Shown here piece by piece: positions 30,289 to 38,801 of a stretch of DNA of 42,647 bases. Every line of letters starts with the position of its first letter. Positions within the stretch are counted from its first letter, which is position 1. Source of the stretch: Chara braunii. Lineage: Eukaryota > Streptophyta > Charophyceae > Charales > Characeae. The stretch spans positions 67,419-110,065 of the forward strand of contig BFEA01000435.1 of NCBI GenBank assembly GCA_003427395.1, read 5' to 3'. Below the pieces are notes generated by a model. The model did not search any database. It worked only from the letters and a program-made list of their open reading frames with translations, and had not been told where the DNA came from. Made by a program: the position numbers and the translations under genes.

Positions 30289-31189
30289 GGGGGGGGGGCA
30301 AAGGAAGGGGGGGGGGGGCAGTGCTTGCCTGCATGAACCCGCCGAGGGAGGTTGCGACCGCGTACTGAGAATGTGGTCACCCTCGCCTAGTTGCTCCTGT
30401 TTCCTCCGCCATGCCCGGAGTTGTATGCAGTCGGCGCAGTCCCCCTACGGCTGCTGGTAGGAGTCGCTGCCCACCACCGTGTTGATTCCGAATGGGCCGA
30501 TGCACCCGGCCACTTTCTAGCGGAAGGTCCATTCGATATCACTCGTCTCTGTCGAAGGTAGTAGCGGAGGATCTGTGTGGTCACTGCGGTCTGGTCTATC
30601 TGGGGAGCGCGCGGGTTACTTGGCTTAGTGGAGTTATGAGTAACTCCGCGCTCAGGTGCACTGTGTTCGGGTGAGGTCGACCAGGTGATTCAGTCAACTC
30701 GGTTTGCCCGGCGAGACAGCGTGAGGGCCGCCGCGCAGTCTGGTGCAGTCCGGTAAGGAGGGAGAGGGAGTGGGGGTAACAAAACGAGGGAGAGATCGCC
30801 TACCTATCTTGGGGGTTGGTGGTCTGTGGTACATGTGCCCAGGTTACGGCGGTAGAGCCATCCAGTCTGGCTCCTTCAGACGGAGAGGGCTATTGCTGCC
30901 TTGCCAGGGTTGCGGTACTTCCAATGAGCGTGGCGACACAGTTTACTGTGTGCCCTGCTGATTCGTGTCAACTACGACCCTGCTACTGCTGTTGCCCAGC
31001 CTGGCACGAGCTGCGGTGCTGCGTTGGGTAAGGCTATGTTAAGTCGTGTGACTGCGGTCTGCCCACGGGAAATAGAGGCAGGATGCAAGGAGGAGTGGTC
31101 TGCCTGTGTGAGGGGGCTAGTGTTGCAGTTTGGGAGGTCGGCAGGGAGTGGAAGTTGACGATTTGACTGCGGAGTTTGACTTTCAGGAG
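30289..31189. other. No gene recognised; G-rich
   Basis: G runs to about 30,320, then GC-rich sequence with short overlapping frames on both strands and no domain. Nothing here is clearly repeated elsewhere in the window. Confidence 0.45.
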
Positions 31190-31892
31190 CTCAGGGCATT
31201 CTATAAATTTAGGTACCCTGAGTTGCCTTGTTTATTTGGGAGTTCTCTCAGTTTCTTTGGTTCTGAACGAGGAGGTCTGAACCGCTCTATAAGTTTAGGT
31301 GGTTCAACTATTCTCCTGTTTGGTTCTGAGGGAGTAATTCTGGCAAGGGGGCAGACCGCTCTATAAGTTAAGGTGGTCTGGCCTACTGCCTCGCACAGAC
31401 TGGATCAGAGAGGAACGAACTTGGCAAAGGATCAGACCGCTCTATAAGCTTAGGTAGTCTGACCCAATGCCTCGCACATGTTGGAACCCATGGTTATAAT
31501 TTGGTTATATTGTATTACTATGTTACTAAGAACGAGCTAGTCAGACCGCTCTATAAATTTAGGTAGTCTGGCTATAGCTTATCACAATTGAAGAGAGTAT
31601 AATTAAAAGATATAACTAAAGGTAAACGTGGGCAGGCTGAGCAGTGTTCTAAGTTGAGCGGTTCGGCCCTATGTCCCCCTTGAAGATTAAGTTCATAGAG
31701 ATATATATAACTTGGCTATTTGAACCGTTCAGGGCGACTAGAGTGGTCTAGTCATATGCCCAAAGAAGAGAGAAGTAGTTGTGCCCTCTGGTTGTGTATA
31801 CTTGGCTAAGTCAGAACGCTCTATAAATTTAGGTGTTCTGACTTTAGGCCTGGTTAAGTTGGGCGCGCTCTGTAAGTTCAGGTGGTCTGACC
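31190..31892. repeat. Array of hairpins with covarying stems
   Basis: Six hairpins share the loop consensus GCTCTATAARTTTAGGT with different but complementary stems: 31,190-31,222 CTCAGGG/CCCTGAG; 31,278-31,306 TGAACC/GGTTCA; 31,352-31,380 CAGACC/GGTCTG; 31,432-31,462 TCAGAC/GTCTGA; 31,542-31,570 CAGAC/GTCTG; 31,810-31,842 GTCAGAAC/GTTCTGAC. A seventh at 31,635-31,668 (GGCTGAGC/GTTCGGCC) pairs with two G-T wobbles around a related loop. A degenerate copy lies at 31,862-31,892. GACTAG/CTAGTC (31,736-31,753) is an extra simple hairpin. Spacing is 75-110 bases for the first five. Stem changes are compensatory, which points to selection for, or a mechanism that regenerates, a folded structure in RNA or single-stranded DNA. 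No coding frame explains it. Confidence 0.8.
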
Positions 31893-32169
31893 TATGCCTT
31901 ATGTAAATTGGGCATAAAGGGATAATTCACAGAGGGAGCATGAACTACTGTTTGCCAAAGAGCTTGGGGTTGGTGAGAGTACTTACCTTTGTGGTTTGGC
32001 TTGCATGTGGCTGAGTGAGATTACTACTTGGTCTGGGTTTCAGATTGACAGGTAGTTGCTTAAGAGGCTTACCACGTGCTGAAGCGATAGCAGTAGGTCA
32101 ATTCCTGCATTTTCTGGGCTGACTTTATTTTACTTAGATCGATTTTTGCACTTTCTGAGATTCACTGTT

Positions 32170-32765
32170 ATACTTGGGCTTGTATAAATTTTGGCAAGTC
32201 ACTTTCTCTACGAGAACCGCTGCCGAAATTTCTACATATTCAAGGAGTTAGACAAATCTTGACTTGTCAAAGTTCAACTTGTTTTTCCTCTATATTAGAC
32301 CTAGTAAAAATTTGAAAAGTCTCCTTTTCTAAAGGGAGTGCTGCCCAAATTTTTGCTAATTTAGGGAGTTAAACAAAATTGGACTTTGGAAAGTCAAAGT
32401 TAGTCTCAAGTTTTTAAACTCAGCTTTGTATAAATCTTGGGAAGACACTTTTCTAGAGGGAGTGCTGCCGAAATTTCTGCAGAACTAAGGAGTTAGTCAG
32501 ATTTTGTCTGAGTTAGGCTCAAGGTTGTAGGCTGAGTCGAAACCTGACTTAGTATGAATCTAAGAGATCTTCATTTCTAAAGGGAGTGTTGTCCAAATTT
32601 CTACTAATTCAGGGAGTTAGACAAAATGTGACTTTCCAGAGTTATAGGTTACTCTTGCATCTGATATTTGAGTTTATGTAAATTATGAAAAGACACTTTT
32701 CCTACAGGAAGTGCTGCCGAAATTTTCTTAGTTTAAAGGAGATAGGTTATATTTTGACAGGTGGC
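32170..32765. repeat. Five tandem ~125-bp units
   Basis: Units begin at about 32,180, 32,300, 32,424, 32,549 and 32,675. Consensus parts are a tataaa-t-t opening, aag-cacttttcta-agggagtgctgcc, then aaatttct followed by aggagttagacaaa and a tgactt phrase. Unit 1 can pair ttggcaagtca with tgacttgtcaa (10 of 11), and unit 2 pairs similarly (about 9 of 11); later units do not clearly do so. Identity between units is about 65-75% by eye. Confidence 0.8.
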
Positions 32766-34464
32766 GATCCGCCCGGAATAGGGGAGATCCTGTCGTTAGT
32801 CTACCTTTGCTTTGGGCACTGGCTTAGGGGTAGGCTTGGATTTAGTTGGCACATAGTCTTGAGTGAGAATGTGCGATGGAGGTTCATCCCCCATATGCTG
32901 ATGATTTAGCTTGGGCATTGACCTGTCTTATGGTACAGGTCTTTCTTGGACATTCGATTCAGGACTTGGACGAGATTCAGCTTGATCCTACGAGGATCAT
33001 CTTCTGTTATCAAGGATAACAGGTCGGTTGCCGATTCGTCGGTTTACGATTCGACTCCAACCCACTCTTGTCACTCAACCTAAAGGCTTTAGCCCTGTGG
33101 TTTGAATTGTTTCATTGTGTTTTCACCCGGACTTTATTGAATGACCATTTAACAAAAGTACTCAGTGTTTATTTCAGGAAGTTGCACAAGAGTGAGGTTT
33201 GTATGGCTAAAGCAAGGGGTATGAGCATAGAGAATGGTTGAAGTTGACCCCGTGTAGTGCGTGGACTGTTGTTGAATCTTTGACGTGATTGCAGGTATGT
33301 TTGTGGTTCAGACTCAGGATATGGCTGCCTGCGATTACATACATATATGGCTGAGAGGAGTCCCACTGTGACTGTAAGATGTGATCGTTCTATATAAATA
33401 AGCCTTGTGTATATATTTATACGTGCCTTAGATAAGCGTGCGGCTTACTACGGCCGCGCGTAAGGGTTAAACAGATTACGTGTTCGAGAGAAAAGGGAGA
33501 CCCCTTTTTATCCTTTTGTTTCTTAGAGATTTTATAGTTGGACGTTGTAGTCCGTGGCAGCCGTCAAAGTCAAACCCCTTAACTTCTGTCCAGGCGTGGA
33601 GTGGGGCTCATCTCCAGGGCAGTATGGAACGACTGCCACCACAGGTGTGGACCTGTGTACCACCCGCTCTGCACAGGATGCAGAAGAGGGTGTGTGGTCT
33701 TCAACCTCGCTTGGCGGTTGTCCAACGTCGAGAGATTAACCCTCAAGGCGCGTGTCAGCCGACACGTGAGTGTCGAATGCGACCCTTGAGAATAACGAGG
33801 ACCGCGTGAGAATGGGTACTACATAGTACGCCATCTTCGCGACTGTCTGCGTGCGCTTGCATTGCGAGTCGATATGAGTTAGCCCTGCGTCCACGCGCTC
33901 TTATACAAGGTCTCGCGTGAGACGCTTGTCTGATTTCCGCGTCGGAAAGTTATGGGATGGTTACCGAAGGGACTAGGAGTGTTGTCGCGTTATTGGTTGT
34001 GTGCGTTGTTTCGATGTGTGCGTGTGTGTGTTTTATTTTTTTGTGTTTGTAAAGTGGTGTGCGAGTGGAGAGTGGGATACGTCCTAGTCGACCGACGTCG
34101 AGCCGCGCTTGGGACTTCAGCCCCTCAAGATGTCGGTTCGCGTGCGAGTTTGATAGGCGTGCTACCGCGCGTACCCCCTATGCTACAGCGAACGAGAAAC
34201 GCCCTCGGCTGGTCCACCTCTGCGATTGCAACTGATTAGCTTTCGTACTGTGGACTGGTAGCTCGGCGGTGATACGCCCACCGAAGGGAGGTGACAACTC
34301 CCGTAAGGTGGAGGTAAGTTGTGNCTCGCGTAGGCCCTATCCTGTCGTAGGGGCTCGCGAGAGGTATGGCTGNCGCACTCGGCCGGNGCGGCCTAAGGAA
34401 GCTCCATTTGTGTGTTNGNGNCNAGGTTGGTCCAACTCGTGCGTGACGCGGCCAAGAGGTTCCC
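32766..34464. other. No gene recognised; TATA-like site and ambiguous bases
   Basis: A ctatataaataag sequence at about 33,393 resembles a TATA box, but no convincing ORF follows. Open frames near 33,480-34,239 are about 60-110 codons, mutually overlapping and without domains. Isolated N at 34,324, 34,373, 34,387, 34,417, 34,419, 34,421 and 34,423 show unresolved consensus next to the LINE junction. Confidence 0.45.
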
Positions 34465-34494
34465 GCACTGCCACGTGCGGTGCCGGACCGATAC

Positions 34495-35478
34495 GCCCGA
34501 CATCGCTTCCTGCACTTCTCTTCCTGTTTCCTTCTGCTTGCTGCCGCTATTCTTGAATAGACCTCGAATTTCGCAGAGATGATCCTTAGGCCCGCATCCC
34601 ACCAGTCTTGGGACTCTTCAAAATTTTCCTTAGCTGCCTGTCAGTCCAGCCAGAACTTCTGCACCCATTTCTGCCACCCAGGCCCACCCTTCATCCTCCA
34701 AGTTCTGTACATTGAGTTTGAAGAGACCCGGACCTCTTTTGTCCTGTGCAGATAGTTGCACCTCCATGATCACCGGCTTGTGGTCTGACATGGAGACATT
34801 TCGTTCTCCCACCTTTTGAGCTCCTTCTGAAAAATTTCCGGATGTCAGAAAGAAATCCAGGCGACGTTTTGCACCAGATGCATTGGCAGTCCCAGCAAAC
34901 CAAGTGAAGCCTGAACTGGCAGGGTGCATGGTCCTGTAGATATCTTGTAGACCTCAGGCTTCCATCCATCTAAGTAAAGCCTCCCTGTCCCTCTTCCTAC
35001 CCTTTGTTGCCTCTGAGTCCACCCCTGGATTGAGTACCACATTCCAATCTCCCCCAACAATCACGTGTTCTGCTTTCGGCAGACAATATGGGAGCGCTTT
35101 GAAAAAATCAGCCCTCTCCCTGGGGACATTGGGTGCATATACCGTAGCCACCACTATCATCCACTCCTTACACTTCAGCTTCGACCAAACCCACCTTCCC
35201 TACATATCCGCATCGTAATCTATTAGCTCCGCCTCTAACCTTTTATGGACCAGTATCGCGGTTCCTCCTCTGGTTCCCCTTGCCGGAGACCAAAGCTGCG
35301 GGCCGTCCCACCAATCCCTAAGTTGTACCAGCTTGCTTTCCGAAAGCTTTGTTTCTTGGATGAAGGTGACGTCAGCCTTTTGGTCGTGTATCCATGCTTT
35401 CAACCTCCGCCCCTTCTGCCTCCCCCCGATGTCTCCGAGCCCCTGCACATTCCAAGTTGCAATTATAATCTTGACCAT
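34495..35478 (-). pseudogene. LINE ORF2 APE-type endonuclease domain
   Basis: One minus-strand frame reads the apurinic endonuclease motifs of L1 ORF2 in order: IIIATWNVQGLG near the start, FIQETKLSES, GGTAILVHKRL, VATVYAPN, VIVGGDWNVVLNPG, FTWF...SGAKRRLDFFL and VSMSDHKPVIM. The catalytic residues (N, E, D/N and the final SDH) are all present. Stops interrupt at 35,200-35,202 (TAG), 34,954-34,956 (TGA) and 34,630-34,632 (TAA). A one-base shift then leads into ESQDWWDAGLRIISAK and REVQEAMSG, where homology stops at the 6.7 kb insertion. The domain start overlaps the end of ORF1 by about 100 bases in another frame. Confidence 0.9.
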
Positions 35479-36685
35479 TATTTCCCTCCGGAGGAATTGA
35501 TACTTGGATATGCTCTATGACTGGTTCCTCCCGATGAGTTCCTTCCGCGGCTGGTGACTCCAACTGCCAGGTTTCCTGCAGCACTTCTTGGATGTAGCCC
35601 GATTCAAGGTTTCTGTCCAGCGGCATTCTCTCGTTCAAGGCTCTTAGGAAGTCCGCTGCTACCCCTGGTTCCACCAGCACATTCGTCAGTTCCATCGAAG
35701 TTTCCTCCAGCAGGACCCGAAGTGGGATACAGGTAAGTCCCATTTCTGGGAGACCCGCCCAATGTGGTACCGGAATGCGGGCGTCAACCATAGCGATATA
35801 GAATTTGATACGCTTTCCTGCCGGAGTGTCGATCGTGATCTTCGGAATTATTTCGTCAGGGAACAGGCGAAAGCAGAGCCTATCTGCATACATCTGTCTA
35901 ACACTCGCTTCCACCAGGTCCGGGCCTGGGATACCGTTTATTGGTGACGCTGGCAGGACAGTTTGACCGTTCCTATGAATCAGGCCTAAAATAAAGGCCT
36001 CTGGACCCAGCATGGTGCAAACCAGCGGTAAGATAAATTTCTCCTCGTGTTCTTCAACCTTTGCATTTCTTGTTTCCACACCGTCTGGAATGACGTACGC
36101 GCCTTCCCCTTCCACTCCCTGAACTTGCCTTGACTCTGCACTCGAAGAATGCGATGTTCCCGCTTGTCCCTGCCCCCTCCCCAGCATTCCCTGATAGTCT
36201 ACCGCCACTTCCTTCACTCTGCTTTCCTCCATGAACCTCGGCTGTGCCGTCCCTGCTCCTTGGAGTTGCCCTGCTGTCCCGTCCCCTGACATATAGTTTA
36301 CGTATCCTGGAGATGGGTTTGGCCCATACATCCCTGTGTACCCTGGTCTCGCCCAGTATCCATATGGCGAACCTCCCGACATAGGTTGTTGCCACATGGG
36401 ATATTGTTGAACGTGCTTGAGGTACAGGTCCCCTTGGCCTTGGTAATAACCCCACTGCGACGAAGTCCCGGGGTCTCCTCCTCTCCCTCCTCCGCTGGGC
36501 GTCGTTGCCCCTCCTCCCCCTACCACTCCCACTACTCCTCCCATTCCTGCCAGCCCGTTTACTGGTGGTGTATCCATCCTAGCTGCCTCTTGCATGCCGT
36601 TCCCTGGAACCCGACTTACACCTTGAGATCCCCATCCGACTTCTCGAGAACGGACTTCACCCCCTCTTCCTCCTGCTGGTCTCAC
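35372..36685 (-). CDS. LINE ORF1 (Gag-like), 437 codons
   Basis: A long uninterrupted minus-strand frame ends about 100 bases inside the start of the endonuclease frame, the place of ORF1 in an L1 element. The N-terminal ~150 residues are Gly/Pro/Gln/Tyr-rich and look disordered. Residues ~205-380 look folded (KFILPLVCTMLGPEAFILGL, LCFRLFPDEIIPKITID, FYIAMVDARIPVPHWAGLP). I see no CCHC knuckle and do not recognise the fold. The reading shown opens at GTG. The frame stays open to a stop near 36,755 without an ATG, and the first ATG lies near 36,595. It is the only LINE part without a stop, so either it is younger than it looks or the stops arose elsewhere by chance. Confidence 0.7.
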   Translation of the reverse strand: MRPAGGRGGEVRSREVGWGSQGVSRVPGNGMQEAARMDTPPVNGLAGMGGVVGVVGGGGATTPSGGGRGGDPGTSSQWGYYQGQGDLYLKHVQQYPMWQQPMSGGSPYGYWARPGYTGMYGPNPSPGYVNYMSGDGTAGQLQGAGTAQPRFMEESRVKEVAVDYQGMLGRGQGQAGTSHSSSAESRQVQGVEGEGAYVIPDGVETRNAKVEEHEEKFILPLVCTMLGPEAFILGLIHRNGQTVLPASPINGIPGPDLVEASVRQMYADRLCFRLFPDEIIPKITIDTPAGKRIKFYIAMVDARIPVPHWAGLPEMGLTCIPLRVLLEETSMELTNVLVEPGVAADFLRALNERMPLDRNLESGYIQEVLQETWQLESPAAEGTHREEPVIEHIQVSIPPEGNNGQDYNCNLECAGARRHRGEAEGAEVESMDTRPKG

Positions 36686-36760
36686 CGCTCCTGTTCCTTC
36701 TTGAATAACAGGAACGTCCCTAGCAGCTTCCCTAATTCCCCTTTGAAATATTACTTCTTA

Positions 36761-36956
36761 TTCAATCCACGTGATTTTAATCCACGCGATTCCACGGTAA
36801 TTTCTTTTCTTTTTTAATACTCAGTCATGAGTCCCGTGACATCATTTTTTTGTTGTGTTTTTCTTCTGTAATTCTAATAGACCACAGCAGCTAAGTTTGC
36901 TGTGTCAGTGTCCGGTTGTCCGGATTAAAAAAAAAAAAAACAAAAAAAAAAACACT
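36761..36956. other. LINE 5' region and A-rich spacer
   Basis: ccacgtgattttaa and ccacgcgatt repeat at about 36,757-36,790. A poly-A tract lies near 36,928-36,951. The 5' end of the LINE is somewhere here but no target duplication marks it. Confidence 0.4.
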
Positions 36957-37045
36957 TACATACCAAGCAGAGAGCTCAAATGCACCAAGATTCCATCCAA
37001 ATAAGAGCAAAGGAGTGAACTCATGTGCCAATGTAATCGCCGTCA
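36957..37045 (-). other. Exon-like segment, copy 1
   Basis: Minus-strand translation gives ITLAHEFTPLLLFGWNLGAF then ELSAWY, followed at once by gtaagt, a consensus 5' splice site. Upstream the same frame extends as MAPDKDELHWILCWWALTA. The segment is repeated about 304 bases away (37,263-37,345). Of six differences in the aligned codons four are synonymous. I do not recognise the peptide. Confidence 0.4.
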
Positions 37046-37089
37046 GGGCCCACCAACACAGTATCCAATGTAGCTCATCTTTGTCCGGT

Positions 37090-37165
37090 GCCATCGCCCT
37101 CCCATCCCTGCGCCCCTCCCATCCTTCATCCCCCTCCCATCCCTGGCTGCCCCTCCCATCGGCCA
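37090..37165. repeat. CCCCTCCCATCC minisatellite
   Basis: The phrase ctcccatcc with C-rich linkers occurs five or more times between the two exon-like segments. Confidence 0.75.
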
Positions 37166-37262
37166 GACCCTCCTCCCACGTCACAAAAATGGAAGGAATA
37201 TGAGCGAGAGCGATAGACAGAAAATCAAGTTGCAAAATCTTGCAGAAGTCCAGATAGTCATG

Positions 37263-37345
37263 TACCAAGCAGATAGCTCAAATGCTCCAAGATTCCATCC
37301 AAATAAGAGAAAAGCAGTGAACTCGTGTGCCAATGTTACCACACA
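37263..37345 (-). other. Exon-like segment, copy 2
   Basis: Translation gives VTLAHEFTAFLLFGWNLGAF then ELSAWY, continuing MTIWTSARF without the splice-donor sequence seen in copy 1. Both copies are preceded by gggccct. It forms part of a 251-codon minus-strand open frame (37,181-37,936) that runs through repeat sequence and is probably fortuitous. Confidence 0.35.
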
Positions 37346-37481
37346 GAGGGCCCTTTCAGGGCCTGTCCAGTTGGGGTACCGGTTCTCAAAAAACATCAGC
37401 ATTATTTTTCTGGGGAACCCCAGGCCCAGGTAAACGGCCTGGGAACCCCAAAAAAAAATTCGAATTTTTTGAAATCGGGGT

Positions 37482-37556
37482 CCAACCGGACTCTCCGAAC
37501 CGGACACTGGACCCGGACACCGGACTGTCTGGATCGGGATCCTGACGTCCGGTTGG
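37482..37556. repeat. CCGGAC-rich block with 10-bp inverted ends
   Basis: CCAACCGGAC (37,482-37,491) and GTCCGGTTGG (37,547-37,556) are perfectly complementary. Between them ccggac or its near relatives occur four more times. A related tccggttgtccgga lies at 36,910-36,923. Confidence 0.6.
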
Positions 37557-37704
37557 TAACCATGGTAAATTTTCAATGTGGCACCAACACAGTGAGGCCA
37601 TGAGATGTTCACATAGGATGGCAGTTGAGGAACCTGTGAGCACTCGAAACCCAGTCTAAACCTTCCTGCTGGTGGGATTGGTCTCGGATCAGGTACAAAT
37701 CGGG

Positions 37705-37900
37705 ACAAGTCATAACCCCCCCCCTGACAAAACCTTTGTATCCATTTCCCCCTGAACCAGGCAAAAGGTGCCGCAGGCCCCAAATGACCTTTGGAGTTAT
37801 TTTCGCACCCTGTCACACTTTCCCGCCATTTTTGCACTATGGGCCTAAAGAATACAGAAGTTTCGGTGCGGGGAGGTTTTACAGCTTTTCCCCTACAAAA
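37705..37900. mobile_element. Foldback-family element, copy 1
   Basis: This shares ordered blocks with 38,412-38,645: aacctttgta, catttccccc, gtgccgcaggcccc-aaatgac, gcaccctgt, then agtttcggtgcggggaggtttta and cttttccc. It lacks the clear right arm of copy 2, having gcactatgggcctaaagaatac instead. It is a short non-coding repeat of the same family. Confidence 0.6.
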
Positions 37901-38060
37901 TTGATCAGAACAGACACTGCACTCTATTGTAGGCAAAAAGCCTATGAAGGTAATGGCCGTAAGATAGCCACTAATACCTTTCTGGCGAAAAATAATAATA
38001 CATCGAGTGTAGCATCTGTTCTTCCAAACAGCCTAATATCTGATCGGGAAAACTTGTTAA

Positions 38061-38203
38061 ACCACCAGTACTTGGGCACTGCGCGCCGCGCCGGCCGCCC
38101 AAATCTCGAAGCGGCGCAGGCTGTCGATTCGATTTATCGACGACCCGCCGGCCGCGGAAATCGCGTAGCGTTAACGCTAAGGCGTCGCCCAAGTACTGGT
38201 GGT
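38061..38203. mobile_element. TTAA-flanked TIR element 1 (143 bp)
   Basis: The element begins ACCACCAGTACTTGGGC and ends with the exact reverse complement (17 of 17). It is flanked by TTAA at 38,057-38,060 and 38,204-38,207. TTAA target duplication is characteristic of piggyBac-type transposition. The GC-rich interior has no coding capacity and contains the palindrome AGCGTTAACGCT. Confidence 0.8.
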
Positions 38204-38207
38204 TTAA

Positions 38208-38413
38208 ACCACCAGTACTTGGCCCAGCTATCGGCCGCGGCGCTTTCCTGTATACGCGACGCGACGTGTCATTCGGGCTTCGGCCTACCAGACCGCATTG
38301 GCTGGAGGCCACAGCCAAAAAGAAGACAAAAAAGTGCCGCGGCGGTTCGGCAGGACTTGGCGCGCAGGGTGCTGGGAGGCTCCGCTTCGATAGCTGGGCC
38401 AAGACCTGGTGGT
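38208..38413. mobile_element. TTAA-flanked TIR element 2 (206 bp)
   Basis: This lies immediately after element 1 and shares the TTAA at 38,204-38,207; the right TTAA is at 38,414-38,417. Its 26-base ends match at 24 positions and begin with the same ACCACCAG as element 1 before extending into a different sequence (cttggcccagctatcg). It is a related but distinct non-autonomous element. Confidence 0.8.
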
Positions 38414-38645
38414 TTAAACTTCGCCGTGGCGAAACCTTTGTGATCATTGTAATCATTTCCCCCCAAATGGGGCAAACAGTGCCGCAGGCCCCAAAATGAC
38501 TTTAGGTGTCATTTTTGCACCCTGTAAAACACTTTCTGGCGATTTTTGACAGGAAAAGTCATTTTGGGGTCTGCGGCACTTTTTGCCCCCTTTTGGGGGA
38601 AATGAATACAAGTTTCATCGCGGGGAGGTTTTATAACTTTTCCCT
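38412..38645. mobile_element. Foldback-family element, copy 2
   Basis: Arms 38,454-38,504 and 38,554-38,604 (51 bases each) are inverted copies matching at 46 positions, with core gtgccgcagRccccaaaatgac. Weaker complementarity extends outward to about 38,415 and 38,640. The loop is ~49 bases. Element 2 is inserted at or in its left terminus. Confidence 0.85.
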
Positions 38646-38801
38646 ATCTGATCTATGGTCCATGGGACCTTTTGTATGCTAACAAAAATAATACATACAT
38701 AATTTTGTCGTTGTGTCATGACTCAACGTTGTTGCTTTTAGATCTGCAGTCCATGGCCACTGGTAAAAAATGCTCTTCTGTCACACACGAGTGCTACAGC
38801 C

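Larger units (their letters stand above)
27770..34494. mobile_element. ~6.7 kb insertion of unknown class in the LINE
   Basis: LINE coding homology stops at about 27,770 and resumes at about 34,494 in the same orientation. The left border carries ATACCCTT-AC-AAGGGTAT (27,774-27,791) and the right border carries GCACTGC/GCGGTGC (34,465-34,483), both short hairpins. Inside are a duplicated GC-rich block with a TATA-like sequence, a hairpin array, a ~125-bp tandem array and an assembly chimera. I see no transposase, integrase, Rep/helicase or RT in any frame, and no long terminal repeats or clear target duplication. A non-autonomous element is likely. Multiple nested insertions are possible. Confidence 0.5.
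23212..36760 (-). mobile_element. L1-like LINE, split by two insertions
   Basis: On the minus strand, from high to low coordinates: ORF1 (to 35,372), APE-type endonuclease (35,478-34,495), RT fingers and palm (27,766-26,749), the rest of RT (25,985-24,630), zf-RVT-like C-terminus (24,576-23,722), a ~485-bp 3' UTR and a poly(A) tail seen as 24 T at 23,212-23,235. The order is that of a complete plant-type L1. The endonuclease half ends with REVQEAMSG and the RT half begins RQRVEAAERRMGEH, as expected for neighbouring parts of one linker. I therefore read it as a single ~6 kb element broken by ~6.7 kb and 763-bp insertions. Two separate copies is the alternative. I found no convincing target-site duplication at the ends. 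Confidence 0.75.

Noticed and set aside
30009-30368. Short proteins containing YTHLDVYKRQ or similar
   Set aside because: These peptides are translations of the Nextera adapter.
31190-31892. CRISPR array
   Set aside because: The repeats are evenly spaced in part, but stems vary, spacers vary from 20 to over 200 bases, and the setting is eukaryotic with no cas genes.
33020-33065. tRNA-like T-arm (gattcgactcc)
   Set aside because: The position before the loop does not give the conserved G53-C61 pair, and no acceptor, D-arm or anticodon arm fits around it.
27770-34494. Helitron
   Set aside because: Border hairpins are present but there is no TC start, no CTRR end after a hairpin, no A-T target and no Rep/helicase.
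37181-37936. 251-codon minus-strand frame as a complete gene
   Set aside because: It crosses a foldback-family repeat and a CCGGAC block, and its only conserved-looking part is the short repeated exon-like segment.
37736-38443. 235-codon plus-strand open frame
   Set aside because: It is made of the two TTAA elements and foldback-family sequence.
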